Shown here: piece after piece, positions 18,259 through 25,978 of the stretch
How positions within the stretch are numbered: the first letter of the stretch is position 1
How the letters are laid out: every line of letters starts with the position of its first letter
Origin: Candidatus Bathyarchaeota archaeon
GTDB lineage: Archaea; Thermoproteota; Bathyarchaeia; Bathyarchaeales; Bathycorpusculaceae
Reading direction: 5' to 3'
Assembly (NCBI GenBank): GCA_026014585.1
Contig: JAOZIA010000019.1
Location: forward strand, 30,680 to 94,679
Length of the DNA: 64,000 bases
Notes under the pieces: model-generated
What the model saw: only the letters and a program-made list of their open reading frames with translations
What the model was told of the DNA's origin: nothing
The model's database searches: none
Translations under genes and position numbers: made by a program

Positions 18259-18617
18259 GACAAACAGAAACCACAAACCCTGAATTAGTGCAATTAATTA
18301 AACAATTAAAGAAAGAGGGACGCGAGCAAGAAGCAGGCATCTGGCTGGACGTAGCAGAATACCTCTCTAAGTCACGTAGCCAACGCGTCGCAGTAAACCT
18401 CAGTGGTCTAAACCGCAACACTAAACGTGCAGAAGTAGTTGTTGTTCCAGGCAAACTCTTGGGTTCAGGTAGCATAGACCATTCAGTAACAGTTGCTTCA
18501 TTTGGCATTTCTGAGAAAGCTAAGGCAAAACTTGAAGTTGCTAAAGCAAAATACTTATCAATTCCAGAGCTAATGGCTAAGAATCCTAAAGGCTCAAATG
18601 TAAAAATTATCCGGTGA
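18255..18617 (+). CDS. rpl18e: 50S ribosomal protein L18e (eL18)
   Basis: Archaeal/eukaryotic large-subunit protein related to bacterial L15. The 120-residue product contains the family segments SRSQRVAVNLSGLNRNTK and VVVPGKLLGSGSIDHSVTVA. ATG 18255 overlaps the rpoD stop (ATGA) and its own stop overlaps the GTG of L13. The position between RpoD and L13 is standard in archaea. Confidence 0.96.
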   Translation: MRQTETTNPELVQLIKQLKKEGREQEAGIWLDVAEYLSKSRSQRVAVNLSGLNRNTKRAEVVVVPGKLLGSGSIDHSVTVASFGISEKAKAKLEVAKAKYLSIPELMAKNPKGSNVKIIR

Positions 18618-19069
18618 ACATAATGCAAACCCTAAAACCACGCAAAACAGTATTCGTTAACGCTGAAGGCTTAATAGTTGGCAGAATGCTCAGCCAAGTA
18701 GCCAAAAAACTGCTAAGCGGCGAAGAAGTCATCATACTTAACGCTGAAAAAGCCGTTTTCTCAGGCAAGAAAAAGAGCAAAGTTGCCGAAGCTAAAGAAT
18801 TTCTTGAAGTCGGCGCTCCAGAGCGTGGACCATTCCATTACCGAAGACCAGACCGTATTCTCAAAAAAACCGCCCGTGGAATGTTGCCTTTTAAGCAGCC
18901 TAAAGGAAAAACTGCCTACAAACGCCTAAAGGTTTACATGGGTGTGCCACTGGAATTCAAAGACGTTAACATGATAACCTTTGATGTTGCACAAGCTTCA
19001 AAACTTAAGGGTCCCCATTTCACCCTGTCAGAGATGGCAAAAGAAATAGGATGGAACGAAGGTGCATAA
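18614..19069 (+). CDS. rplM: 50S ribosomal protein L13 (uL13)
   Basis: Early-assembly protein of the large subunit. The 151-residue product has VNAEGLIVGRMLSQVAKKLL near the start and the family's RGPFHYRRPDRILKKTARGM segment. GTG 18614 overlaps the L18e TGA; ATG 18623 is an alternative three residues in. It overlaps nothing downstream; S9 starts two bases after its stop. Confidence 0.96.
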   Translation: MNIMQTLKPRKTVFVNAEGLIVGRMLSQVAKKLLSGEEVIILNAEKAVFSGKKKSKVAEAKEFLEVGAPERGPFHYRRPDRILKKTARGMLPFKQPKGKTAYKRLKVYMGVPLEFKDVNMITFDVAQASKLKGPHFTLSEMAKEIGWNEGA

Positions 19070-19071
19070 TT

Positions 19072-19482
19072 ATGCCAGCAAAAAAAGTTTTAGTCGTTAG
19101 CGGAAAACGAAAAACCGCCAGCGCCCGCGCAGTCGTAAAGCAGGGCAACGGAAAAGTCAGAGTCAATCTGACACCAGTAGAAATCTACAGCCCAGACATC
19201 GCAAAAGCCAAAATCATGGAGCCACTGCTACAAGCAGGTTCTGATGTTTGGCATCAAGTAGACATGGACATCTCCGTTTCAGGCGGAGGATACATGGGAC
19301 AAGCCGAAGCAGCAAGAATGGCAGTAGCCAACGCTCTTCTGAAATGGACCAAAAGCTCTCACCTACGCACAGTTTTCAGCGAATACGACCGTACAATGAT
19401 TGTCGGAGACAGCCGAGCCAAAGAAACAAAGAAGTTCGGTGGACCAGGCGCAAGAACCAAGGAGCAAAAGAGCTACAGGTAA
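19072..19482 (+). CDS. rpsI: 30S ribosomal protein S9 (uS9)
   Basis: Small-subunit head protein whose C-terminal tail reaches the P-site tRNA. With ATG 19072 the product is 136 residues; an in-frame upstream start at 19051 lies inside rplM and adds atypical residues. Conserved features are SGKRKTASARAVVKQGNGKV at the N-terminus and the basic tail ending KEQKSYR. It sits between L13 and RpoN, the usual archaeal order. Confidence 0.96.
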   Translation: MPAKKVLVVSGKRKTASARAVVKQGNGKVRVNLTPVEIYSPDIAKAKIMEPLLQAGSDVWHQVDMDISVSGGGYMGQAEAARMAVANALLKWTKSSHLRTVFSEYDRTMIVGDSRAKETKKFGGPGARTKEQKSYR

Positions 19483-19497
19483 ATTGGAGGCTTTGGC

Positions 19498-19728
19498 GTG
19501 ATTATTCCTGTAAGATGTTTCACTTGCGGCAAACTGGTCGGCGACCAATGGGAAGAGTTCGCAAGAAGAATCAAAACAGGCGAAAACGCAGGCGACGTAC
19601 TTGACAGCTTAGGAATCAAACGGTACTGTTGCAGACGCATGCTGCTTGCCAACGTTGAAATCGTGGATGAGGTTCTACGGTTCTACGAGGAAGCAGAAAA
19701 ACGCAAAGAAGCCCACAACTTCTACTAA
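19498..19728 (+). CDS. rpoN: DNA-directed RNA polymerase subunit N (Rpb10 homologue)
   Basis: Small zinc-binding assembly subunit of archaeal RNA polymerase. The 76-residue protein has the invariant Rpb10 pattern PVRCFTCGK near the N-terminus and RYCCRRM near residue 42, four Cys in all as zinc ligands. The start is GTG 19498 with a GGAGG sequence just upstream. It ends the ribosomal operon here; the RpoK, enolase and S2 genes that often follow are absent. A T-rich stretch at 19735-19765 may act as terminator. Confidence 0.97.
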   Translation: MIIPVRCFTCGKLVGDQWEEFARRIKTGENAGDVLDSLGIKRYCCRRMLLANVEIVDEVLRFYEEAEKRKEAHNFY

Positions 19729-19806
19729 ACCCCTTTCTTGTGTTTTCTTTTATTTCCTGTTTGTTAAATAATAAAAGCAACTTATTCTAACCTAAACAAG
19801 AAAACC

Positions 19807-20799
19807 ATGTCTCAAAACTGGTTAACGACACTAAAATTCAATCCTATCCTAGCATTGACTATGTCAGGAGACAGCGCAGTTGAATATTTTACACGACGCG
19901 ACCTCCTATGCGAACCAGTTGAACCAATAAGCAACTTGTGGAAACTTCCTAATGTTCAAAAGGTCTTCCAAAAACAGCAACCTGACGGTTCATGGAAACA
20001 CAGCGGCAAAAATACCGTAACTTATCCCCAAAACCATGCATCACTGGTAGAAACATGGAAAACCCTCCGAATATTAGTTGAACACTACGAACTCACCCGC
20101 GAGCATGAAGGTGCAAGAAAAGCCGCTGAGTTCCTGTTTTCTTCCCAAACCAGTCAGGGCGACATCCGCGGCATGATTGCAAACCAGTATGCCACCTACT
20201 ATACAGGTGCAATACTGGCGCTGCTCATAAAAATGGGTTACAGTGAAGACCCACGCATCGAGAAGGGGCTGGATTGGTTGCTTTTGATGCGGCAAACTGA
20301 TGGCGGATGGACAATTCCCATCTTAACCCATAAATTTGATAAGCAAACATTCTATGATTTGACAAGCAAGTATGCCGAGCCTGTGGAGCCTGATTTGTCT
20401 AAGCCTTTTTCTCATAACTGGACCGACATGGTACTGCGCGCCTTTGCAGTGCACCCTCAATATCAACGCTCCCCTGACATTAGAAAGGCTGCGGATTTGC
20501 TCAAATCAAGCTTTTTCCAACCCGACTACTACACATCATATCAAGACGCGGACTACTGGGTGCGGTTTCTGTTCTGGTGGCCAAACCTCGTAACTGCGCT
20601 GGATTCGCTCTCCTTGATGGGGTACTCTAAAGATGACCCTGACATCGCGGCTGGGTTGAATTGGCTTGTGCAAAACCAGTTGCCCAATGGTTTGTGGAAG
20701 CTAAGCTATGCTAAAGGCGCCAAAGACAAAGCCAAAGATGCCGCTGACCAGTTATGGCTCACCTTAAAGATAACTAGAATATTCAAAAGGTTCAGCTAA
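19807..20799 (+). CDS. Terpenoid cyclase / prenyltransferase-fold (alpha-alpha toroid) protein
   Basis: Protein of 330 residues built from repeats typical of squalene cyclase and prenyltransferase alpha-alpha barrels: QQPDGSW near residue 58, RQTDGGW near 162 and QNQLPNGLW near 290, spaced along a helical protein. It lacks the DxDD motif of squalene-hopene cyclases and has no signal peptide, so a cyclase activity cannot be claimed. Similar archaeal and bacterial proteins are annotated only as 'prenyltransferase/squalene oxidase repeat'. It stands alone and is followed by a repeat-bearing spacer. Confidence 0.75.
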   Translation: MSQNWLTTLKFNPILALTMSGDSAVEYFTRRDLLCEPVEPISNLWKLPNVQKVFQKQQPDGSWKHSGKNTVTYPQNHASLVETWKTLRILVEHYELTREHEGARKAAEFLFSSQTSQGDIRGMIANQYATYYTGAILALLIKMGYSEDPRIEKGLDWLLLMRQTDGGWTIPILTHKFDKQTFYDLTSKYAEPVEPDLSKPFSHNWTDMVLRAFAVHPQYQRSPDIRKAADLLKSSFFQPDYYTSYQDADYWVRFLFWWPNLVTALDSLSLMGYSKDDPDIAAGLNWLVQNQLPNGLWKLSYAKGAKDKAKDAADQLWLTLKITRIFKRFS

Positions 20800-20821
20800 A
20801 CGTTTCTGTTTAGTTTGCAGT

Positions 20822-20925
20822 CTATTTGGAGCCTATTAGTCAAGGTATGTAGAAACGATAGGGAGAGGTCAACATTCCTATTAGGTTCCAAATAGTAATT
20901 CATTGCAGAATCTATGGGAGGGGTC
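20822..20925 (+). repeat. Dispersed intergenic palindrome element, two tandem copies
   Basis: Two copies in the same orientation, at 20822-20870 and 20877-20925. Each begins with an imperfect 18-bp palindrome of the form CTATTwGGnnCCwAwTAG and, after about 8-10 nt, continues with a second conserved block resembling TGCAGAAnnnATAGgGAGGnGTC. Related single copies occur at 25903-25950 (minus strand) and 61338-61390. A further half-site, CCTATTAG, occurs near 20948. All copies are in gene-free spacers. Confidence 0.65.
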
Positions 20926-21000
20926 TTAGAAGTCCAGAGGGAATGGTCCTATTAGATGATTTTCAATCCAAAAAGTAAGTGCGTGGTCTAAAAGTTTTAA

Positions 21001-21055
21001 AAAAAGTGGAAGGTTATTTACGGTTTGTCCGTAAACTGTTTTTTTATCCACTTTT
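21001..21055. other. Nested inverted repeat / long hairpin
   Basis: Outer arms AAAAGTGGA (21002-21010) and TCCACTTTT (21047-21055) enclose an inner perfect stem TTTACGG / CCGTAAA (21017-21023 and 21029-21035) with a 5-nt loop. On the minus strand the structure ends in a T-run, so it could terminate leftward transcription. It has no resemblance to known tRNA or SRP RNA. Confidence 0.55.
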
Positions 21056-21443
21056 GTAGTAGGTCAGATCTGAGCCTTATTGTTGGTTACGGCCCATCTA
21101 AGCCTGTCTTGTTTGGTGCAGATTCTTTCGCCGTTTTGAATCCACATCTCATGGCTTGGATGCTTCAACACTGTGCATGTTCAGCCCAATGAGGCAAAGT
21201 CTTGGTCTCGCACTAATTTTTCGCTGTTTTAATCAGTGCAATTCTGTGCCTCAATGCATTGCATCTAAAGCTTGCTCCCTGACCCGCAATAACCTGTTTG
21301 GTGTTTGCTTAGTATAAATATTGCGACATTTATGTAACAAAAAAGAACAAAACTGCACCATTTGAAACAATTAAAGAAAAAGCCCCAAAACAACTTTCAC
21401 CTAAATTCCAGCTCTCAAAAAAGACTCTGCCCTTCAAGAGCTA
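21056..21443. other. Gene-free spacer, possible decayed gene or RNA
   Basis: No complete gene is seen. On the minus strand there is a TATA-like ATTTATACT at about 21314-21322, followed by about 260 nt that end at the hairpin of 21001-21055. Within it, one minus-strand frame (about 21064-21186) reads plausibly as protein, including HPSHEMWIQNGERICTK, but it is preceded by stops. Either a decayed gene or an unrecognised RNA is possible. Confidence 0.3.
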
Positions 21444-22013
21444 TCAAAACTGAGTTGCCAACAACGCTTCCCGCTCAATAATCAAATTAACTACTGCCTC
21501 TGCGCTGTCATTTTGGCTGGTGGCTTGGATTTCCTTATCAGTTATCCGAAAAGCCTGCAGTATATGCGCCTCTTTCTTAGAGGTTAATTCCAAAACTGAC
21601 TCATCAGGCTGAACTCCAAAATACTCCACGATTTCCTTAAGCGCCAAAGCAGTCTTCTCTTGGCTTTCACCTAAAACGACAACGGCAACGTTTTTGGAAT
21701 CCTCGCTGGCACCAATCTTTTCGATAGCCCTCTGAATCTGCCTTTGCATAGATGCGTAGAGCATGATTTCTACAGCGAGATTTTTGGAAATGTTAGTTTT
21801 TCCTTTGAATGCTTCAACTGCGTTTATGACTGCAAATTTTAGGTGCTGGTTTGTGGCAATTAGGTCAGCGTTAAAAAACTGAATTACGGTTTGACCATTT
21901 TGTTTACGATTCTCTTTAAGAAACTGCTCTGCAACCGTAAAGCTTACACCTCTAAACCCCGTGATTTCCGCGTATTTGCCATATTTTTCAAACGTGTGCT
22001 GCATTTTTTTCAC
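21444..22013 (-). CDS. cgi121: KEOPS complex subunit Cgi121
   Basis: Accessory subunit of the KEOPS t6A synthase that binds tRNA and stimulates Bud32. The 189-residue protein shows the family's pattern: QFFNADLIATNQHLKFAVIN (about 44-63), a run EIMLYASMQRQIQRAIEKIG (about 83-102) and a C-terminal Val/Leu-rich strand region. Its start is 2 nt from the end of the phosphoribosyltransferase gene, with which it is probably co-transcribed. It is separated by more than 4 kb from bud32-kae1. Confidence 0.85.
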   Translation of the reverse strand: MKKMQHTFEKYGKYAEITGFRGVSFTVAEQFLKENRKQNGQTVIQFFNADLIATNQHLKFAVINAVEAFKGKTNISKNLAVEIMLYASMQRQIQRAIEKIGASEDSKNVAVVVLGESQEKTALALKEIVEYFGVQPDESVLELTSKKEAHILQAFRITDKEIQATSQNDSAEAVVNLIIEREALLATQF

Positions 22014-22015
22014 TG

Positions 22016-22612
22016 TTACATGTCTGATAGCAGTTTTTCTGTGAGATGTTTAGGTAAGCCTGCCTTTATGAGTTTGCCAATTTCTGCTTTGACTGCGCGG
22101 CTGCTCTGGTTTGTTTGGATGATTTCTCGGATTGCTTCTTTAGTGTCCCAGGGAAAAACTATCCAGTTGTTGGTTTGTTTTTCAAAGTAATCGGGGGTTG
22201 TGATGCTGGTTTGTTTGTGGTATAGTGTGGCGATTTTTACTTCTTTAGCTCCCTGCTCGATGAGGTGGGTTTTGGCAAGTTTTAAGCTCTCCCCGCTATC
22301 TGAGATATCATCGACAAGCAACACCTTCTTGCCCTCAACACTACCGGTTACAGGTTGTTTTAGTTCGGGGATGTTTTCTGTTTTGGCAATACCAACGTAG
22401 TATTTTATTTGGATTGTGGCTATGTTGGGGTTTTCCAAGAGGTCAGAGAGGATTCTTGCGGGTACTAAGCCGCCTCTGCAGATGGCCACGATTAGGTCAG
22501 GTTGGAAGGTTTGGCGGATTTTTTGTGTTTGGCAGAGGAGCATTTCGTAGGTTTGGTTCCATGTTGGGACTTCGTATTGCTGGGGGTTGGGCATTTTTTG
22601 TTTGTCTCGCAT
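22016..22612 (-). CDS. Purine (hypoxanthine/xanthine/guanine-type) phosphoribosyltransferase
   Basis: Salvages a base by transfer to PRPP. The 198-residue protein has the type I PRPP-binding signature VLLVDDISDSGESLKLA (about residues 97-113) and an upstream CRGGLVPARILSDLL segment typical of xanthine-guanine-type enzymes. The exact base is not decided by the sequence. Start ATG 22612 is nearly at the expected transcription start of the TATA box at 22632-22639, so translation may be leaderless; ATG 22594 is an alternative. cgi121 follows directly. Confidence 0.85.
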   Translation of the reverse strand: MRDKQKMPNPQQYEVPTWNQTYEMLLCQTQKIRQTFQPDLIVAICRGGLVPARILSDLLENPNIATIQIKYYVGIAKTENIPELKQPVTGSVEGKKVLLVDDISDSGESLKLAKTHLIEQGAKEVKIATLYHKQTSITTPDYFEKQTNNWIVFPWDTKEAIREIIQTNQSSRAVKAEIGKLIKAGLPKHLTEKLLSDM

Positions 22613-22630
22613 GGTTGGAATTGGATTTAG

Positions 22631-22640
22631 GTTTATAAGT
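22631..22640 (-). promoter_or_regulatory. TATA box of the phosphoribosyltransferase-cgi121 unit
   Basis: CTTATAAAC on the minus strand, about 20-27 nt before ATG 22612, consistent with a leaderless or very short-leader mRNA. Confidence 0.5.
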
Positions 22641-22749
22641 CTGTTCTGTCATCTTGTTTGGTGTCGGGAGAAAGGCGTATGCAGATATGTATCACAATTC
22701 GTAATATAGGTTATAAATGCTGCCAACCAGTTAGTTTTATGATGAAAAG

Positions 22750-23094
22750 GTGAATGAAATGAAAAATAATGGAGAAGAGGAGAAGATAAAACGCATCCTA
22801 ACTGACCAAAAAATGGCGGCGATAAAAGCAATGCTCGAAAAAGACCACGCAATCGACTGCCTAATGCTGCTTGAAATGGGAAAAGGCAAATGGAAAGATG
22901 CAAAAGACTTCATGCGCGAAAACAGCCTCACCCTCAGCGACGGAACCTTCCGCGCAAGAATGATTGAAATCGAAGACCTAGGCTTAGCCAAAGGTGAACG
23001 CATCGACCCACTCAAAAAATACTACGTAAAAACCGAGTTGGGCGGGAAAGTCGCAAAGCTTCTCTTGGACTTTTTTGACAAGGTGGAAGCCTAG
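22750..23094 (+). CDS. Small winged-helix-like DNA-binding protein
   Basis: Protein of 114 residues, charged and helical, whose centre (about residues 35-90) reads as a winged helix: a helix starting DAKDFMRENSL, a recognition-like helix TLSDGTFRARMIEIEDLGLA, and a short wing with LKKYYVKTELGGKVAKLL, a pattern common in archaeal MarR/ArsR-like regulators. It lies upstream of the pilin gene and could regulate it, but this is only positional. ATG 22759 is an alternative start. Confidence 0.6.
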   Translation: MNEMKNNGEEEKIKRILTDQKMAAIKAMLEKDHAIDCLMLLEMGKGKWKDAKDFMRENSLTLSDGTFRARMIEIEDLGLAKGERIDPLKKYYVKTELGGKVAKLLLDFFDKVEA

Positions 23095-23234
23095 ATTTAG
23101 GCGGTTAAGTGTAGTTTCGCTTAACTGTTGTACATTTTTCTTTTATTATGTTAAATTGGAAATTTTGTTGCTATTTTTATGGATTTTATTGTAGTTTTGT
23201 TGTACTAGTGTATAGTATTGTATCTTAAGTCATA

Positions 23235-23245
23235 ATATTTAAAAG
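23235..23245 (+). promoter_or_regulatory. Promoter of the pilin gene
   Basis: ATATTTAAAAG at about 63 nt before the ATG; transcription starting near 23265 would give a leader with the strong Shine-Dalgarno sequence GGGAGG (23281-23286). Confidence 0.5.
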
Positions 23246-23297
23246 ACAGGTTATTGCTCACTAGCTTACACAACCCACAAGGGAGGAAAAAACAAAA

Positions 23298-23741
23298 ATG
23301 AACAACTACATAAGAAAAATAAAGAAAAACACAAAAGCACTCAGCCCCGTAGTAGCATCAATCATCCTCATCGCAGTCACTGTAGCAGTTAGTGTTGTCG
23401 TTGCAGCATGGATGGGTGGAATGACCATCGGTTTAATGGGTAATGCAGAACAGGTTTCAGTATCTAACGCTGTATTCACTGCAGATAACGTACTCACTTT
23501 GACTGTGCGCAATACTGGCGGTGCAACTGTAACACTTGACACAGCAACAATCGACGGAACCAGCGTTACATTAGCGGCAGCATCTGGGTATTCTTTGGAT
23601 GTCACCAAAGGTAATTCTACACAAGTTACTTTAACTCTTGGCGGAAGCTCGACCTTCACTTCAGGTGCACAATACGAAGCCAGACTGACAACAACAAAAG
23701 GCACAACAATCGTCTACACTGCAACATACAACCCAATTTAA
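23298..23741 (+). CDS. Archaeal type IV pilin-like protein
   Basis: Secreted filament-type subunit, 147 residues. A basic N-terminal leader ends in KKNTKALSPVV followed by a hydrophobic helix (about residues 16-38, ASIILIAVTVAVSVVVAAW), the class III signal of archaeal pilins cut by a PibD/FlaK-type peptidase. The rest is a Thr/Val-rich beta domain (TVTLDTATIDGTS) as expected for a pilin head or adhesin. It has its own promoter, a strong GGGAGG ribosome binding site and a terminator-like hairpin after it, suggesting high separate expression. No pilus ATPase or membrane platform is in the window. Confidence 0.88.
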   Translation: MNNYIRKIKKNTKALSPVVASIILIAVTVAVSVVVAAWMGGMTIGLMGNAEQVSVSNAVFTADNVLTLTVRNTGGATVTLDTATIDGTSVTLAAASGYSLDVTKGNSTQVTLTLGGSSTFTSGAQYEARLTTTKGTTIVYTATYNPI

Positions 23742-23772
23742 CATCATAAACTTGTTTAGATATTTCGGGGTA

Positions 23773-23799
23773 AGGTGAAAAAAGTTTCACCTAATTTTT
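23773..23799 (+). terminator. Hairpin plus T-run after the pilin gene
   Basis: AGGTGAAA (23773-23780), loop AAAG, TTTCACCT (23785-23792), then AATTTTTC. A perfect 8-bp stem with a T-tract directly after the pilin gene; a likely terminator or transcript-stabilising end. Confidence 0.65.
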
Positions 23800-23842
23800 C
23801 CTTTTCTTCAAACAAAAAAATTAACAAAAAGGGGAACAAAAA

Positions 23843-24265
23843 ATGGTCGTTGAAATAAAACAATACAACTCAGCACACGAAATAGCAGAAAACATAGACA
23901 ACCAAATCAGCCAAACCAAAAGCATTCTAGGCGAGCAACTGCGCAAACTCGACGAAATCCGAATCATGGCAGAAAAATCCAAAAAAGTCCGCGAACTCGT
24001 CATGAAACTGGCCGGCAAAAAAAACCGTGACGATGGCGTCGGTGAAGTAACTGTAGGCTCCTTAACCATAGTTTTAGATGCCACACCCTTCCATGAACTA
24101 AGCGCAATAGAAGCCGTAGTAAGAAGCCACCAAGAACGCCTGCTAACCTTGCAGAAGGCACGCGAAGCACTCAAATGGCTAGACCAACTCGGAGACACCG
24201 AAGGCTTAAGCTACCTCGTTCTGGAATCAGACGCTGTTCCTGAACGCATACTATTTAACATGTAA
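23843..24265 (+). CDS. Uncharacterised coiled-coil protein
   Basis: 140-residue cytoplasmic protein I do not recognise. The first half (about residues 5-60) is a long amphipathic helix rich in Glu, Lys and Gln (NIDNQISQTKSILGEQLRKL), probably a coiled coil; a short strand region VTVGSLTIVLDA follows, then more helix. It has no membrane segment. A ribosome binding site AAAGGGG lies 6-8 nt before the ATG. Spacing of 20 nt to the next gene suggests one transcript with the two Roadblock-like genes. Confidence 0.65.
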   Translation: MVVEIKQYNSAHEIAENIDNQISQTKSILGEQLRKLDEIRIMAEKSKKVRELVMKLAGKKNRDDGVGEVTVGSLTIVLDATPFHELSAIEAVVRSHQERLLTLQKAREALKWLDQLGDTEGLSYLVLESDAVPERILFNM

Positions 24266-24285
24266 CTTTAAGGCAGGAACCAGCC

Positions 24286-25038
24286 ATGAGCCAAGCACGA
24301 ATCTTTGCACTAAGAACCACCGTGGTGGAAATTAAAAAACTGGAGCCTTGCCTGCAAAATATTTTTCTTTTTCAAAAAGACGGGCAAGTAATCGCTAAAG
24401 ATGACCAAACCCGCGATGAACAAGTTAGGGCTTTAGCAGATTTTTTTGGAGCCTTGCTGAACCGTGCAGAAAACGTTGATGCCCTCACTGACTTATCACT
24501 TGCTGGCTCGAAGTCAACGCTCAATGTTTGCTGCATTGGCGACTTGTATGCTGGAACTGTTTTTTCTCGCGAAACAGACCAAAAAACTGTTAAAGCCCTA
24601 ACCAAAATCACTCTGCCAACCATAATAAAACTGGTAGACCAAATCGCGCCAATCACCCAACTTCCTGTTTCGCAGGAACTGCCCCAAGAGAACTCTACAC
24701 CGCAACCTGTGCAAGATTCAGTTAGTCTTCCTAAAGTGCCTGTTAACCAGTTTATTGTGGAAAAAATAGGTGGCTTGCTAACACCACAGGACACCGTGCG
24801 TGTTGACAGCATAACTGTGGAAGGCTGGTTTAACCTGTATAGTAATCAAGAAATCCGCGAAGTCAACTTGGAAAGCATAAGCGGGAAAATCACACGTTGC
24901 AAATTTAAATCCAACAAGAACCAAAAACAGCTCAGCGGTACAATTTTGGTTCCAGAAAAAATCATGTCAGCGCTAAAAGTTGGTAGGGGCGAGTTGGTTA
25001 TGGTTGCACCTGTTGTAGAATTGGAGGCTCAAATGTGA
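24286..25038 (+). CDS. Uncharacterised protein, N-terminal half possibly Roadblock/LC7-like
   Basis: 250 residues, no signal or membrane helix. The first about 120 residues follow the layout of Roadblock/LC7 domains: a strand with FLFQKDGQVIAKDD, a helix EQVRALADFFGALLNRAENV, then strands STLNVCCIGDLYAGTVF and a final helix. This is a weak structural impression, not a firm match. A Pro/Gln-rich linker (about 125-150) leads to a beta-rich C-terminal part that I do not recognise. Its stop overlaps the GTG of the next gene, indicating coupling. Confidence 0.55.
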   Translation: MSQARIFALRTTVVEIKKLEPCLQNIFLFQKDGQVIAKDDQTRDEQVRALADFFGALLNRAENVDALTDLSLAGSKSTLNVCCIGDLYAGTVFSRETDQKTVKALTKITLPTIIKLVDQIAPITQLPVSQELPQENSTPQPVQDSVSLPKVPVNQFIVEKIGGLLTPQDTVRVDSITVEGWFNLYSNQEIREVNLESISGKITRCKFKSNKNQKQLSGTILVPEKIMSALKVGRGELVMVAPVVELEAQM

Positions 25039-25328
25039 CACGAAAAGCCCAAAACCAAGCTGTTATCCTTGGGGAAACCCAAAAAATGAGTGAGAAAGTT
25101 ATCGGTTATATTTTGCGAACGGAGTCCACTGCCAAAATCAACCTTGTCGAGTCTGACAAAATTGTTGACTACGCCATGTTTAATTCGCAGTTGATTGAAT
25201 CCGCTCATGGCATGGCAGAAGCAATAGGCATCGACGGTGCAGATCAGGTGGTTGTTGCTGGGAAAAACATCAAAACCATCTGTAAAATCTCAGGCAAAAC
25301 AAAAACTTGCGTTTTCATCAAAACTTAA
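25035..25328 (+). CDS. Small uncharacterised protein coupled to the preceding gene
   Basis: 97 residues. GTG 25035 overlaps the previous TGA (GTGA) and has GGAGG about 8 nt before it. The sequence alternates short strands and one helix (SQLIESAHGMAEAIGIDGAD) and ends in strands; this could be another small Roadblock-like or profilin-like domain, but I cannot assign it. Tight coupling suggests it forms a complex with the 250-residue protein. Confidence 0.6.
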   Translation: MTRKAQNQAVILGETQKMSEKVIGYILRTESTAKINLVESDKIVDYAMFNSQLIESAHGMAEAIGIDGADQVVVAGKNIKTICKISGKTKTCVFIKT

Positions 25329-25427
25329 GCGTCTATTAAAAAGACCCAACCTCTGTTTCTTTGGTTCTCACTTTTGGGGGTAAAATCTAAATGCAAGTTC
25401 CCAGTCAAATACTGTCAGTGAACATTA

Positions 25428-25829
25428 ATGAGTATTAAAGAAGACCCAATTAAACTTCACAAAGACGCAAACGCCCTAATGGAAAACGGCAAATACGAAG
25501 AAGCACGCGAGCTTTTCGTAAAAGTTGCCGAACTCTACTATAAAGGTCAAAACTATTTTGGCGCTGCCGAAATGAACTATAAAGCAGGCGAATGCAGCCT
25601 ATCTCTTAAAGAATATGAGAAGGGCGTTGAGCTTTTTACTAAATCCTCAGAAATCAGCTTTAACAAAGGTTTTGAACGCTACGGCATAAGCGCGCTTGAA
25701 TCTGCACGGGAATGCCAAAAAGCCTTAGGGAATACTCAAGAAGTTGAAGCTATCACCAAAAAAATCGATGACTTCAACAAGAAACAGCAAGAACAAGACG
25801 AAGAAAGCAGTTTCTCAGTTTTCTCCTAA
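25428..25829 (+). CDS. TPR-repeat protein
   Basis: 133-residue soluble protein with about three tetratricopeptide-type helix pairs: ANALMENGKYEEARELFVKV, YFGAAEMNYKAGECSLSLKE, EKGVELFTKSSEIS. Such repeats mediate protein-protein contacts. It is 100 nt downstream of the previous gene and in the same direction, so it may belong to the same group as the pilin-linked proteins. The tail is charged and low in complexity. Confidence 0.75.
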   Translation: MSIKEDPIKLHKDANALMENGKYEEARELFVKVAELYYKGQNYFGAAEMNYKAGECSLSLKEYEKGVELFTKSSEISFNKGFERYGISALESARECQKALGNTQEVEAITKKIDDFNKKQQEQDEESSFSVFS

Positions 25830-25902
25830 ACCCTTTTTCATTTTTCAACATTTTTGGATTGGAAAATCATCCAAAGTTACCTGCCCCTCTTAGAGTTCTG
25901 TA

Positions 25903-25950
25903 GACCCCTCTATCATTTCTGCATAGATCAACTATTTGGAGCCTAATAGG
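25903..25950 (-). repeat. Dispersed intergenic palindrome element, single copy
   Basis: Read on the minus strand: CCTATTAGGCTCCAAATAG, then about 8 nt, then TGCAGAAATGATAGAGGGGTC. This matches the second copy at 20877-20925 in both blocks and their spacing. It lies between two convergent genes. Confidence 0.65.
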
Positions 25951-25978
25951 CGGCAAATAGAAATGTTGCATATTACCT

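Noticed and set aside
21064..21186. Protein-like minus-strand frame in the repeat-bearing spacer
   Set aside because: Not called as a gene because stops interrupt it upstream and no start is available; kept only as possible decay.
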